From NCBI GenBank assembly GCA_016647705.1, contig CM028334.1, positions 12,433,546 to 12,497,545 of the forward strand: DNA of 64,000 nucleotides, written 5' to 3'. This document shows, one piece after another, positions 34,093-45,982 of this stretch. Every line of letters begins with the position of its first letter. Positions within the stretch are counted from its first letter, which is position 1. The notes beneath the pieces were generated by a model that was not told the origin of the DNA, did no database searches, and saw only the letters and a list, made by a program, of their open reading frames with translations. Position numbers and translations under genes: made by a program. Origin of the DNA: Eucommia ulmoides (Eukaryota > Streptophyta > Magnoliopsida > Garryales > Eucommiaceae).

Positions 34093-35031
34093 TGATACGA
34101 CCAGGTTTTTCAGGGCCGCCACTAGGTTTCTCCTATAGATAATTTTACCCCAAATATTTTACCATTTGTAACTAAATTAGAATTATTAATGATTTCGCTC
34201 CGATACCACTCAGTGTTGGCCCAGTTTTCCAGGGCTGTCACTAAATTTCTCCTACAGAGAATTCTACCCCAAATATTTCACCATTTATAAATAAATTAGT
34301 ATTACTAATAATTCAGCTCTGATACCAAATAAATACAATTTAAATACATGTATCCATATGTATGTATCTCAAACCACATAATGGATTAATACTAGTTTTA
34401 TGGCTTTCTATTATCAATTTAATAAAATTGATAATTGGATAAGTTATTTACTGTTTGTTTACCTAGTGGGATACCCATTAGATTAACGTAAACGTGTAAT
34501 ATTATTACAATAGTAAATATGTCTGGACTAATAAGGTTAAAATTATTTCCAACAACGTGAACATCTGAAAACACATAATATCCAAATACAATTATTACAA
34601 CTATTTCGAATTTTCAATTCCGTGCAGGTAAACATTCCTGGCGCTGTTTCATTTTCACGAACCCTGCAATCAAAACTATGAGGTTGTGAGTCAACGTTCA
34701 GTAAAATTTCAACTCATCTAATACGTGTATTTATTTAATACAACAAATAAAACACATAGGCATGTTCCCACATAATTTTCACATAAGACACAATCAAAAA
34801 ATCTCATGCAAAATAACAGTTATAATAATAACACAAACCACATAATACGTGGAAAAATTAAATACATATATTAGATGAGTTAGAAATTCTACCTAAAATT
34901 CGAAACCGAAATCCAAACCTGAATACACAAAATATTCAGAAAAAATATATATGTGTATATATATCTTGAATCCCAGGTTCTATTCCCAATTCCATTTCTT
35001 GCGACCCCCAATCTCTTGCTCCAACCCCTTA

Positions 35032-35063
<32 letters not shown>

Positions 35064-35099
35064 TAATTTCATTTCAAAGTCTTCTGTGACCAAAATGAT

Positions 35100-35163
<64 letters not shown>

Positions 35164-35559
35164 ATGTAATCAAAATGAATGATGATCATTCATTATTATT
35201 ATTATTAATATTTTAACAATATATGTACACGTGTAACCTCCATATTTTATATATATATATAAATTAATGTGATTTAGGTTCATTTTCTTCTTCGCAAAAG
35301 AAATGATCTCATCCACATTTATTTATTTAATTATTTATACAAATGTCCCTCTTAAAATAAAAAAAAAATATTAATTATAACCCAAAAGTATATTTTAAAT
35401 AATACAATAATCCCAAAAATTTTAAAAGTCAATTTAAAATTAACATTTAACTCCAAAAAATTATCAAATATAATTTATATCATAAATTTTTATAATATAC
35501 AAAACAACCCAAAAATATTAAAACAATATTTTCAAAATATAAATTTCTCGGTGTATTAC
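34093..35559 (-). mobile_element. 5' LTR of the minus-strand gypsy-like element
   Basis: It aligns with the LTR at 30428-31698 over most of its length. It is about 200 bp longer, mainly from a TG run (35036-35061), a pure TA run (35103-35160) and a duplicated segment containing the AAATTAATGTGATTTAGG block (about 35165-35300). The terminal TG is mutated (GG) at 35559. Confidence 0.85.
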
Positions 35560-35564
35560 CTAAC

Positions 35565-35750
35565 TAACAATTAATAATATTACTGTTATTAGTAATAAGT
35601 TTAATTATTGTTATTAGGAGATTGTTAGCTAATAGGCTTTTATACTATGCGTGTCATTCATGCTCAATGAGCCATCCCTTCTATTACTCGTGATAGCACC
35701 CAATTCTCAAACCTTGAATCCATAGGGGCATGGAAATCTCAAGGATTATC
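35565..35750. other. Spacer between gypsy-like element and LINE
   Basis: AT-rich sequence with no recognised feature except a copy of the later LINE target. The stretch CTCAAGGATTATCACCTACTG resembles 39049-39070 on the far side of the LINE, a short local duplication. Confidence 0.4.
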
Positions 35751-36289
35751 ACCTACTGTAGTGATACAACAGCAACAACAATAACAACAACTAAGCCTTT
35801 GTCTCACTTATGTAGAGTTGGTTACATGAATCTATTTATGCCATAGAGATCGATCAAGGGTCATCCCCTCCGTCAGGTTTGATGATGCCAAATTATTTCT
35901 AATAGTCTCATCCAACGTCTTCTTAGGTCTATCTCTCCCTCTAGTAGTCCCTTGAACTTGAACTAAATCATATTTTCTTGCTGGTACTTCTATGGGGTCT
36001 TCTATTCACATGTTCAAACCATCATAAACGATTTTTTCTATTTTTTTCTCTTCGATAGGTACTATTTCTAAATTCTATCTAATAGTTTCATTCTTAATTT
36101 TATCCATTCTCATCTTCCTACTCATCCACCACAGCATCCTCATTCCTGTCACCCCAATTTTCTAGACATGATTCGTTTTTATCGCCCAACATTCTGAACC
36201 ATAAAGAAGCGTTGGTCTTATAGCAGTTTTGTAGAATTTTTCTTTAAGTTTCAACGGAATCTTATGATCACAAATCACTCCAAGTGCAC

Positions 36290-37260
36290 TTCTTCACTTT
36301 AACCAACCTGCTTTGATTCTATGCGTAATATCCTCCTCGATTTTACCATTACTTTGAATTATTGAACCTAAATATCTAAAATGATCAACCTTCGGCACTT
36401 CCTCGTCTCCCGTTTTGACCGTACTACCGTCTCTCTGGGCATTACTAAAATTGCAATGTATGTATTTCGTCTTGCTTCGGCTAACCTTCAAACCTTTAGA
36501 CACTAACGCTTTTTTCCATCTTTCTAACTTTGTATTAAGACATATTCTACTTTCGTCCACTAATATGATGTCATCCGCAAACGGCATACTCCAAGGTACT
36601 CTATCTTGAATATATTTTATGAGCTCATCCATCACTAAAATGAAGAGGTAATAACTTAAAGATGATCCTTGATATAAGCCTATATTAATAGGAAATGCAC
36701 AAGTATCGCCTCCTCCTGTTCGACGCTAATGACTATACCTTATACATAAACTTAATTACCTCGATTTACACATTGGATACCTATTTATTTTCTAACGCCC
36801 ACCACAAAACTTCTCTGGGTACCCTATCATAAGCCTTCTCCATGTCCACAAATACTATATGTAAATCTCTCTTATTTTCTCTATATTTTTTCATTAATCT
36901 CCTGAGTAAATAAATAGTTTCAGTGGTTGATCGATTGGGCATAAATCCAAATTGGTTCTCTTCTATGCTTGTTTCTTGTCTTATTCTATATTCTAGCACT
37001 CTCTCCCAAAGTTTCATAGTATAACTCATAAGTTTTATGCCCCGATAGTTCCTGCAACTTTAAACATCCCCTTTATTTTTATAGATGGACACTAAGATAC
37101 TCATCCTCTAGTTGTCAGACATTCTCTTAGTTCTTAAAATGTCATTGAAAAGTCTAGTCAACTACTTCATCCCAATATCTCCTAAATCTTTCCACACATC
37201 TATAGGGATTTCATCTGGCCCTACTGCTTTTTTAACTAGCATATTCCTTAGTGTTATTCT
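36290..37260 (-). pseudogene. LINE reverse transcriptase
   Basis: From the 5' side: KLWERVLEYRIRQETSIEENQFGFMPNRSTTE and DLHIVFVDMEKAYDRVPRE (37029-36781), then after frameshifts MDELIKYIQDRVPWSMPFADDIILVDES (36635 down), where FADD is the catalytic motif, then the thumb region with DHFRYLGSIIQSNGKIEEDI. The enzyme would copy element RNA at the nicked target. Sequence between 36781 and 36640 is in broken frames. Confidence 0.9.
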
Positions 37261-37859
37261 AACTTCTAAAGCCCTAATTCTTCTTTAAAACCTACAAATC
37301 TTATCTGAAGATAAACTAGGCAACTTTAGTCTAGATTCCCTGACATCATTCTCATTAAATAAATTATAAAAATAACTTCTCCATCGTTCGACAATCTCCA
37401 CATCTTTCACTAGTACATTGTCATCAGTGTCTTTGATGCATCTGACACTTCCAATATCTCTAGTCTTTCGTTCACGTCACCTAGCAAGTTTAAATATATC
37501 CATCTCTCCTTATTTTATATGTAACTTTTGATATAAATTATCATACACCCTAAATTTTGATTCTTTAATTACTTTTCTCGCCTCCATTTTTGCATGTTTA
37601 TATTTCTCCAAACTCTCCCGACTTTGATATTTTTTCCATTCTTTATAAACTATTTTGTTTATCCCAAACAACTTTTTGGACCTCTTCATTCCACCATCAA
37701 CTTTCTTTATATCGTGATTCTCATCCTCTACAAACTCCTAAAACTTCTCATTCTATCTCTCTAATAGGACTCGCCATATCAATCCAGATTTTGTTCACAT
37801 CCTCATGTCTCTTCCATAACTCATCATTACTAATCTTATCCTTAAAAAACTCTATCTTT

Positions 37860-38768
37860 TTAATCTCTTAGATCTCTCCAACGTATCTTTGCATGCCTAC
37901 TTATCTTAGACTCCCGTTTATACCCCTGAAATTTGAGATCAGTTACCATTAGTCTATGTTGGGTAGCAATACTTTCTCCAGGTATGACTTTATAGTCCTT
38001 ACATATTAAATGATCACTCGCCCTAGTAAGGACAAAATCTATCTGACTATTCCTCTGACCACTCTTAAATGTGATAAGGTGTTTATCCTTTTTCTTGAAG
38101 CATGTATTTAGAAGATCTAAATCATACGCCATAGCAAAATCTAAAATCATCTTACCCATTGTATTCTTCTCCTCAAATCCATAACCACCATGTACTTTCT
38201 CGAAAATCCCACATTTCCTTCCCAACATGTCCATTCAAGTCTCCCTCAATAAATATTTTCTCTTGGTTAGGTATACTTTGAATGACTTCGTCCATCTTTT
38301 CCCAAAATTCTCGTCCAACATTTTATTGCAGTCCAACTTGGGGAGCGTACACACTAATAATGTTAATGAACTCCCCTCTAATCACCAGCTTAATAACTAT
38401 CAACCTATCACCTATTCTCTTAATGCCAATAACGCTATCTTTTAAATCCCTATATACCATGATGCCCACCCCATTTCTATGTTTGTCCTTTCCCGTATAC
38501 CATAATTTATATCCCGTATCTCAATTTCTCTAAACCTATATCTAATCCACTTAGTTTCCTGCAAGCATAGAATATTAATCCTCCTTCTACACATCACATC
38601 TACTAATTCTCGAGTCTTACCTGTCAGTGTTCCTATCTTCCAAGTTGCCAACCTGAGCCTATTCTCATGGACTAACTTCTTTATCCGCACCTGTCTACCA
38701 TAATGCTGCAACCCTCGTTCATTTGACATCGTATCCAGCCAAAAACAGGACGCGTCACTTCCGAGCAA
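37860..38768 (-). pseudogene. LINE apurinic/apyrimidinic-type endonuclease
   Basis: The N-terminal part (38768-38442) has LRLATWKIGTLTGKTRELVD and NILCLQETKW, where the Glu is a catalytic residue. The middle part contains GDLNGHVG (about 38240) with a frameshift immediately after it. The C-terminal part (38234-37860) has MILDFAMAYDLDLLNT and QRNSQIDFVLTR. The enzyme nicks target DNA for target-primed reverse transcription. The motif style (TWNVGSLTGK-like) indicates the RTE clade. Confidence 0.88.
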
Positions 38769-39010
38769 CGACCTAGCCTACCCTAACCCATTATTCACTA
38801 TATCCGGGCGGTGAAAATGTAGCGCGTCGCTAATAGAGAACGCCCCAATGTTTAATATCTTTGGATTCATGTCATAAAAGTTCTGACAGAGTTTTTCGCT
38901 AGTTGTCAGCTACCTAACGCAATCCCCCTCATTTACCTAGGCTTGGGACCGGCTGTGTGTAAGGAATAAAGCATAGAACCCCACAGGCGGAGTTACCTAC
39001 TGTAGTGATA

Positions 39011-39343
39011 TATTTAAAAAAAAAAAAAAAACTAACTAAAAGGGCATAAAAATCTTATCACCTACTACAATCATATATAAAAAGGCAACCAAATTAATAA
39101 AGGAAGATTTCACCTGCTAATTAAGCTTGCATAGACTGATACACACGTTAGATAAAAAAACAAACAAACTAGAGAAGCCTTAAGAGATTTAAACATTTAT
39201 CTGCATCTAGATCGCTTGAGAATTGTAAAAATTAGGGCAAATTAAAATCGTAAATCCAAATGATTTAACGCAAGAAAATGATAGCACATCAAGAATTCAT
39301 AAGAACCATTAGCAAGATCATTTTTAATAATTTAACATGAAGT
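39011..39343 (-). mobile_element. Probable copia-1 leader next to the primer site
   Basis: This is non-coding AT-rich sequence between the LINE and the copia primer site. It starts with a poly-A run (39015-39031). Inferred to be copia leader only from its position directly downstream (minus strand) of the primer site. Confidence 0.45.
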
Positions 39344-39359
39344 AGGATTTGATACCACT
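39344..39359 (-). other. Copia-1 primer-binding site
   Basis: On the minus strand AGTGGTATCAAATCC directly follows the LTR end CTCAACA. TGGTATCA is the start of the initiator-Met tRNA complement used by most plant copia elements. It identifies the neighbouring LTR as a 5' LTR on the minus strand. Confidence 0.8.
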
Positions 39360-39759
39360 TGTTGAGAAATAATCACCAAAGGTTTTTTAAAACACATAAA
39401 CAATAGTACCTGATTTCGTAGCAATGAATTGTAAGAGTAGAGGTCATCTACAGACTAATCACTTGATGTTCCTCAATGGGTTCTCTCTCATAGATGGGAA
39501 GGAGAAGATGAATAGTTGTTTGATTAGTTTAAGGAACCAAAAACTTGATATAAGTTCTTTATATATTAGGTCAACTCAGGCCCCACTAACCCTAATTGTT
39601 TAATGAATAACTACACATTGCAAAACTCATACCCATTTAATGTTTCCTGAGCCCAATTAATTAGATCACTTATTTGAACCTTTATAATTGATAGCCCATA
39701 ATATAATTATTGAATAAAATCATATGAGCCCACGATAGAAAATAATTAATTTCCTAACA
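39360..39759 (-). mobile_element. Ty1/copia 5' LTR (copia-1)
   Basis: On the minus strand it starts TGTTAGGAAATTAATT at 39759 and ends CTCAACA at 39360. It aligns with 2903-3350. The five bases beyond 39759 are ACTAA, against ACTAG at 2898-2902, so the pair could be an old TSD with one substitution. With primer site here and polypurine tract at 3351, the two LTRs have the correct polarity to bound one element. Confidence 0.85.
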
Positions 39760-40415
39760 ACTAAGGCATTCAAACAATAATTTTGAGGAAGATGGGATTG
39801 ATGTACAGACTTGGAGGGACTGAGACATACTGTGATTCAATTGATCACCCAAGCATTAAAATTAATTGATAATTATTTTATTTTATTTTATATTTTTAAC
39901 ATTTAGAAAGTGTCATTGTAAATTCTCGAATAGATGGATGAATACAACATTACACTTCAAAGTCTCGAACTTCAAAAATAGATAAAATGAACATAATAAG
40001 ATTAAATATACAATAGTCAAATGATTTGGAATTGATAATCAACTCAACTCCCTTGAATTGGATGAAAAATGAAAGTATTTTATATTGAAGCATTAATTAA
40101 TTTTTAGAAGAAAAAGAGCACCCCCTATGCTTAATTTTTTAATCAAAAGGAAGAGTCAAGGGTATATTATAAAAGTAGCTTTTTGAGAATAACTTAAGAA
40201 ATTAAAATTTTAGTTGATGCAATCTGCATGTTACCGTTACTGTAATTTTTTTCAAAAGTTCAAAATTATTATAATTTTTCCATGTAAAAAATTGTAGTAA
40301 GTTTTATAGCGTACAATGATTTTTGCACTTTCAATAATAATTTTGGACTTCTTAAAAAATTACCGTAATGTGTGGACTGCATAATATATATATATATATA
40401 TTTTTTTTTAAAATT
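39760..40415. other. AT-rich spacer, nothing recognised
   Basis: No coding signal and no element boundary seen. It may be the original host DNA outside copia-1. A TA/T tract occurs at about 40385-40410. Confidence 0.5.
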
Positions 40416-40420
40416 TGATG

Positions 40421-42653
40421 TGTTGGCCTAGTAAGCTATCCAAGAAGGGGTGAATTGGGTAGTTATAAAAATTTAAACAAATAAATATTTTAACACTTAA
40501 TTATCAAATAATCAATTTTTCCTAAATCAATTATTATCTTCGTTACTCAGCGAATAAGTGTTTATAACTATGTGTACACCCAAACAAAATATAAATAAAG
40601 TAAATAATGCATCATACCAAGATATATTCTGGTTCAGCAAACTAACCTTATCTAATCTAGTCCTCTGAGATCCATAGAGATTCGCAACCTCTAAACCCCT
40701 GATTCCTTTAATGGTAGGAACCAAACCCCTATAACGATTATTTTCCCAAGCTCGAAATCAACCTTTACATTTTTCTTTTTTTCCAGGCTAGGAAGAACCT
40801 TATATTTTTATCAGGTTAAAGTATAACCTAATTATATTACAAGAAGAATCACAATCTCATAACTCTCAAAAGTATCATTTTCCCAAGTAAGGAATGAACC
40901 TTTACAATTCACTCAAAATTAATTCAATTTCAAGAAAATCAAAACCTAATTTTTTTCAAGGAAAAGAATGACCTAACATTTTTATATCTTAGGATAAAGA
41001 TTAAACCTCAATATTTTTCACCGAAAAAGATTGAAACCTTACTACCCTGACTAGACAATGACCCAATCGTGTTTAATCCGCTCAAACTCACAAATACAAA
41101 AAATAATGAGTTTTTTTTTTCATAAGGAGCTTCTACCGCCTCAATATAAATATACTCAATTAATGTCCTAAAATTTACTACGTGATAGATTCAATGTGAG
41201 ACAAATCAATATCTGATTAATAACAAGTGTGGGTAGCATAAATTGAAGCATGTGATTAGATAAACACACAAAATCATTTTAAAAAGATTTTTATGCTCTT
41301 AAATTTGAAAACGATTTTATAACGATCTCAAATTCAAGCAATCAATAATAATATGAAATCTAAATTAAGAACAATAACTTGAAACGATCTCATCAGGAAA
41401 ACACTGACGAATGAAAAAAAGATCGCAAGACATCACAAATCGGTGACGCCAATTCGACAGTGGTTTAGCTCAAGAACTTTAACACAAAATCTCTCTCGAA
41501 TAATCTCAGTAGGATGATAACTCCTAGAAAAGTGTAGGAACTGATAGTTCTTGATATTTTTTAATCCAATTTTCGCAGGTCTATATATATAGATAGATAT
41601 CAAGCCTTCTAATGGCTATTTTTCAAAAGATATACCTTTAAAAGGCACATTTAGACCCCATATAATATAATCATTCAATTCTGGTGTAATTCACTTAAAA
41701 ATAACTTTCAAAATGTCAAATAAGTCCATAAAATATTTCTCAATTATAAATCGCAAATATAGGAATTATTTAGTTGCTAAAATGTAGAGAATCTTCAGTA
41801 GGTTCAAATCCCCCGAAATTCTCCCTTGGAATCATAAAAATTGGTTAGTTTTTAACTGAAATCCCAAATTCCTCAAAATCTCAACTGAATCAGTCGGTTG
41901 ACTAAACCCTAGGCTGTCAGTTGACTAAACCCTAGGCTGTCAGTTGACTAATTGATTCAGCGTACAAACCAGGCCAAAACCAAACTGCCAGTCGATTGAC
42001 TGATTGCCTCCAAATCAGTTGACTTATTGGTTCAAAGACTTCCACTTTACTACCCTTAAACCCATCGGTTGACTGATCACCTTTAGTTGGTTGACCGATT
42101 GCTTCAGGATCTTTACATTTTGCTCCGAAAACCTCATTTTCGAATGGTTGACCAATCCTTTCTGATCAGTTGACCGATTAATGCTGGTTGGTCAATTTTT
42201 ACACCAATTTTTGCTCCAAAATTTACTGTTTTGACTCAATTAACCGTTTGCTTTTCTCGGTTGACTGATTTGACCGTAAACCTTAACTTTTTATTCTTTA
42301 ATCATGATTTTCAATTACGTCACATAAGGAGCACATAATTAATCAATAATTAGGATCCTAAACTCTATCATTTCAACTCACAAAAAACATAACTCATTTA
42401 ATAGTGTTGTGTGTGATCATAATTCGGGTTGCATTAAGAGTATAAGAGTATTGAGTTGTTTTCACATAATTTCTTCAAAGTCTTCAACACTCTTCATTTT
42501 TTCATTTTGTCCATCTTTGCACCCTTAACCTTTTCTTTATGATATCTTCAACACAATCAATAAAGGGAACTCGTTTTCTGAAACACTCAACGAACACATT
42601 AGTTCCACCAAAATATCAACACTTAATTGTCCATCAAAACCTAGGGATTAACA
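40421..42653 (-). mobile_element. Solo LTR, SIRE/Maximus-like copia, with TSD TGATG
   Basis: TGATG flanks at 40416-40420 and 42654-42658. On the minus strand it begins TGTTAATCCCTAGGTTTTG and ends CTAGGCCAACA, which resembles the LTR ends of SIRE-type copia elements. It is 2.2 kb, has no coding region, and contains an array of GTTGAC palindromes at 41887-42290 and a TATA-like TCTATATATATAGACC at about 41582 (minus reading), some 300 bp downstream of the array. Family placement is from end sequence and length only. Confidence 0.85.
41887..42290. repeat. Array of about a dozen TTGAC-containing near-palindromes
   Basis: I count twelve TTGAC occurrences on the plus strand, nearly all followed by C or T, many within TCGGTTGACTGATT or CAGTTGACCGATT contexts whose halves are complementary. 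A 26-bp direct repeat (GGCTGTCAGTTGACTAAACC unit) occurs at 41908-41960. TTGACC/T is the established W-box core bound by WRKY factors; binding here is inference. Confidence 0.75.
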
Positions 42654-42658
42654 TGATG

Positions 42659-43002
42659 GACGGTTAAAAAAAATTATAAAACTATGCACACAATTGGATT
42701 GTAAGGAAAGTTGCTTTTAATTAAAAAATCAAGAAATTGAATCAAATTCTTGATTGCCACAAACAAGGGGAAAAAACCCTTATTAATATACACATGATGT
42801 ACAAATACATATACAACTTAATATTGAAAAAATTTGGAGCGATTATATAGATATATGAAAAAAAAATACATTATACATACATATACAAAGAATCATTATA
42901 TAGAGAATTAATAGGGTTTCCCTAATAGGATTAGGGTTTAGTTAACCTAGTGGACCAATCCCTACATACATAATATTAACATCACTCCTCAAAATCAAGA
43001 TG
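42659..43002 (-). mobile_element. Probable 3' LTR/untranslated end of copia-2
   Basis: On the minus strand, TTGATTTTGAGGAG (a polypurine tract) is followed by TGATGTTAATATTATGTATG, compatible with the start of a copia LTR near 42983, and then AT-rich sequence containing ATGTATGTATAATG. The far end was not located. It is downstream of the copia-2 RNase H once the solo LTR at 43008 is removed. Confidence 0.5.
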
Positions 43003-43007
43003 GTAAA

Positions 43008-45977
43008 TGTAAGACCCCGACTTAGCAAGTACGTCATTTGTAATTGCATTTTAGAGCATGGGAAAATTCGGGGAGAAATTGGATTAATTAAAATTCAAAT
43101 CAAACATTTAGGGGTCAATTTGCAATGTAGAAAACATTCAAGATAAAATTGGCATTTGACTTTTGAATTAAAACTTTTTGGGTGGAATCACAATTTAAGA
43201 AACTCATAACTGGTAAATTGAACTAAAAAGAAGAATTATAGAAATTAGGGAGGAGGAAAGAGAAATTAACCAAAAGCTTATTTTATATATATGTATGTGT
43301 AATTGTGACTTTCAGCTGGCCGGCAGGGAGAGAGGAAGAGTGGGCAACGTGGCTTGAAGAGAAAACATGATTGATCCACTAGATCTATGCATATAAATTG
43401 TACACATGCATGTAGTGATAGGAAAATCAAAAAGAATCATCCAGAAACAGGAAAATCGAAGGGAGAGAAAGCGAAGAGAGAGAGAGAGAGAAAGTGGTTA
43501 GCTGTAAGTTACCGTTCGGCTGTGAGAAAATTGGAGAGAGAGAGAGGCTCGGGCAGTTGTCCGACGGTGTTCGGTCGGTCGTTCAGCATGTGTATGGGCG
43601 TGGGTGTGCTCGTCATTGATCGTTGCTGTCATCGCCGGAGTGGAGTGTAGAGAAAGAGAGAAAATCGAATTTCGGCTGGAGGAGTGGTCGATCGCTATTG
43701 TTTGATGAGTAGGTGCATGCCGTTTGCTGTCATCATTTGATCGGTTGTGGGTGGGTGTGTGATCGTCGTTCGTGTATGCATGCGTGTCGGTCATCTGTCG
43801 TCGCTGGAATGTGTGGGTCGCCGGCGGTGAGTTGTGTGTGTTGTCCGTTTGTCCAACGACCAGGTGTGTGTGTGTGTGTGATCTGCTTGTCGACCTTATT
43901 GTGTGAGTTTTGGGCTACTTAGTCACCGATAAGCATGGGTTGGTATTGATCGTTTGGCCAACATGTGTGCATGGGTTTCGACTGTGTCTATACGTTGGTT
44001 AGCCGTGAATGTGTCGTCAGATGAGGGATGTCGTCTGGCCGTGTGTGTGTGTGTGTGGATCGTGTGTAGGTCGTCGTCGGACAGTGGTGAGCATTTGTGA
44101 CTGGTGTAGGGTGGCTGGCGGTGAAAGGGAGTTAGTGAAAGAGAGAGCGTCGGTTGTGGGTGCGTGTGGGTTCCCATTTCTGTCTGACGGTGGCGTTCGA
44201 CGGTGAAGGTAGGTGTGTCGTTCGTCTGTCTTGTCCAACGGCGTGTGTGATTGTGGCTGGGTGGTTGGTCGCCGCCGGTGAGAGGGGTGTGTTGGGTCGG
44301 TTGGCAGGGAACCAGAACAGAAACAGAGAAACCGAAAATAAGAAAAACAAAAAAAAAAAAAAAAAGAAGAAAAAGAAAAAGAAGAAAAGGAAGAGGAAAA
44401 ATTACACAAACACCCCAATAAAAATCCAAAAATTCATCTCGCGACCGACGGACGATTCGAAGCAGGTAAAATCTAAATCGTTTACCATTGTTGTTAAATT
44501 GAATTATTAGCAAACGGGATTATAATTTGGAATCGTTAATTCTAATAATTTTTGTCACCGTCCATATTAACAAATGCGTACAGTAATTATTAACGAAACG
44601 AAATTTACCGAATAACAATTTTTCATAATAAAAAGTGGGTACGGGAGAAATTACGGAATTTAGGGCCTGTATTGCATGAGTCGGTTATTTTACATAAAAT
44701 ATTAATTTAGACCCTGTCACTATTAGGTTCACATTGGAGTATCGGTAGAAGATAGTTAGTAAACACTGTTCAGAACGGATAGCCAGGCGAGCATACTGTC
44801 TTCTTGCCAAACTATTTATATATATATGATGGAAAATGATTGTATTTAAATTAGATGCTTTTAAAAATTAAGTGGATCAAGCAGGTTTTGGGGTGAGTGA
44901 GTAAAAATGGATTTTCATGAAATTACGATGGTTTTTGAAAGAAAGTTGAAATGATTTTCGTTGGATTTGGTGATTTTAAAAGAGAGTGGAAAATACCTAG
45001 TTTTCTAAAAATAAAGGGTGAAAAAATAATTTTGGTGAAACCAGACGTTTTTTTTTTAAAGAAAATGAGAAATATGATTTTGGATTAAAAATCAGTTTTG
45101 GAAATAGAAAGTGATGTTTGAAATTTGACGATGTTGATTAGATGATGTTATTGATTTGTGATTTGATGATGATGTTATTGATTGGACGATGCATAGTATT
45201 TATCTGTTTCGGCAGAGTGAGGTTATCCGCTTCGGCGGAGTGATGTTTATCTTCTTTGGTATAGTGATTATAGACGTTTAAACTGTGCAGTAATTATCCA
45301 CTTCAGTGGAGTGATGGGTGTTCATAGGAAGTCATATCCTACGGATGGTACGGTACCGTTGCAAACTCCTGATCGTGAAGTTAAAACAATCACTATGGCT
45401 AGCCAGTGTGTGTTGGGGTGGAGTGGTGGTTTGAGATGTGGTGTTTTACTTCTATTGGGTGGTTTATTATTTATTATATGGTGATTGGTATTATTTTATA
45501 CTAGATGGATTTTGATGGAACTTATCTATATCGCTTTATTTTCACTGCTTATATACTGGAGATTTTACGAGCTATGTGGTGTTTATATACTTACCCTTGA
45601 TCCATTTAGATGTTGTAGAAATGAATTATTATTATAAAATATTTTTACTAAGAAGGCAGTACATTCGCAGGTGGATCAGATAGGAGTCGGTTGGTCCCCT
45701 ACTGGCACTAGTTAGAGTTATGCGAGTCAGGCGTTGGAGTCATACGAGAGTAATTTGAGATGAATTGTCAGAGGATGAACCTAAGGGAGGTTTATGAGAT
45801 TTATTTTGTTGTTCTTATTTTTGGAATAGATGTATCCCTATAGTATGAAGTTATTATATATATATGACGTGTAGATGAATGTTTGTATATCGTCGCATTT
45901 AAGTTGGTTAGTCAAGTGATGTTATGTCGACGTCACGCCGGGCCCATGGTGATGGGTGTTCGGGATGGGGTGTGACA
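43008..45977 (+). mobile_element. Solo LTR, ~3 kb, gypsy-like, with TSD GTAAA
   Basis: It begins TGTAAGACCCCGAC and ends GGGGTGTGACA, with GTAAA at 43003-43007 and 45978-45982. It has a GC-rich, GA- and TG-repeat-rich stretch at 43300-44300 after a TATA-like TTATATATATG (about 43272), and a block GCAAACTCCTGATCGTGA (45361) resembling the internal blocks of the gypsy-like family above. Open frames on both strands in 43387-44513 are low-complexity and I do not accept them as genes. Length and ends fit the Tekay/Del type of gypsy LTR, but that is a tentative match. Confidence 0.85.
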
Positions 45978-45982
45978 GTAAA

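Larger units (their letters stand above)
30428..35559 (-). mobile_element. Complete non-autonomous gypsy-like element with TSD CTAAC
   Basis: This 5.1-kb element has direct LTRs (34093-35559 as 5' LTR, 30428-31698 as 3' LTR on the minus strand) and a 2.4-kb internal region without any coding domain. CTAAC lies at 30423-30427 and 35560-35564. A primer site (34078-34092) and a polypurine tract (31700-31720) are in the right places. LTR starts (TGTAATACCCCG type) and internal blocks match the plus-strand array at 3455-24923, so both belong to one family resembling large non-coding LTR retrotransposon derivatives. Confidence 0.88.
35767..38994 (-). mobile_element. RTE-type LINE, near full length, with 16-bp TSD
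   Basis: The flanks ACCTACTGTAGTGATA at 35751-35766 and 38995-39010 are identical. The 3' end on the minus strand is a run of TTG-type repeats (plus strand CAACAGCAACAACAATAACA), typical of RTE elements rather than a poly-A tail. The 5' end carries CACACAGCCGGTCCCAAGCC-like sequence, which I recognise from plant RTE elements. The order on the minus strand is endonuclease then reverse transcriptase. There are multiple frameshifts, so it is inactive. Confidence 0.9.

Noticed and set aside
43387-44513. Several overlapping open frames in a GC-rich stretch on both strands
   Set aside because: They lie within a solo LTR, are rich in Thr-His or Cys-Val from TG and CA repeats, and overlap one another antisense.
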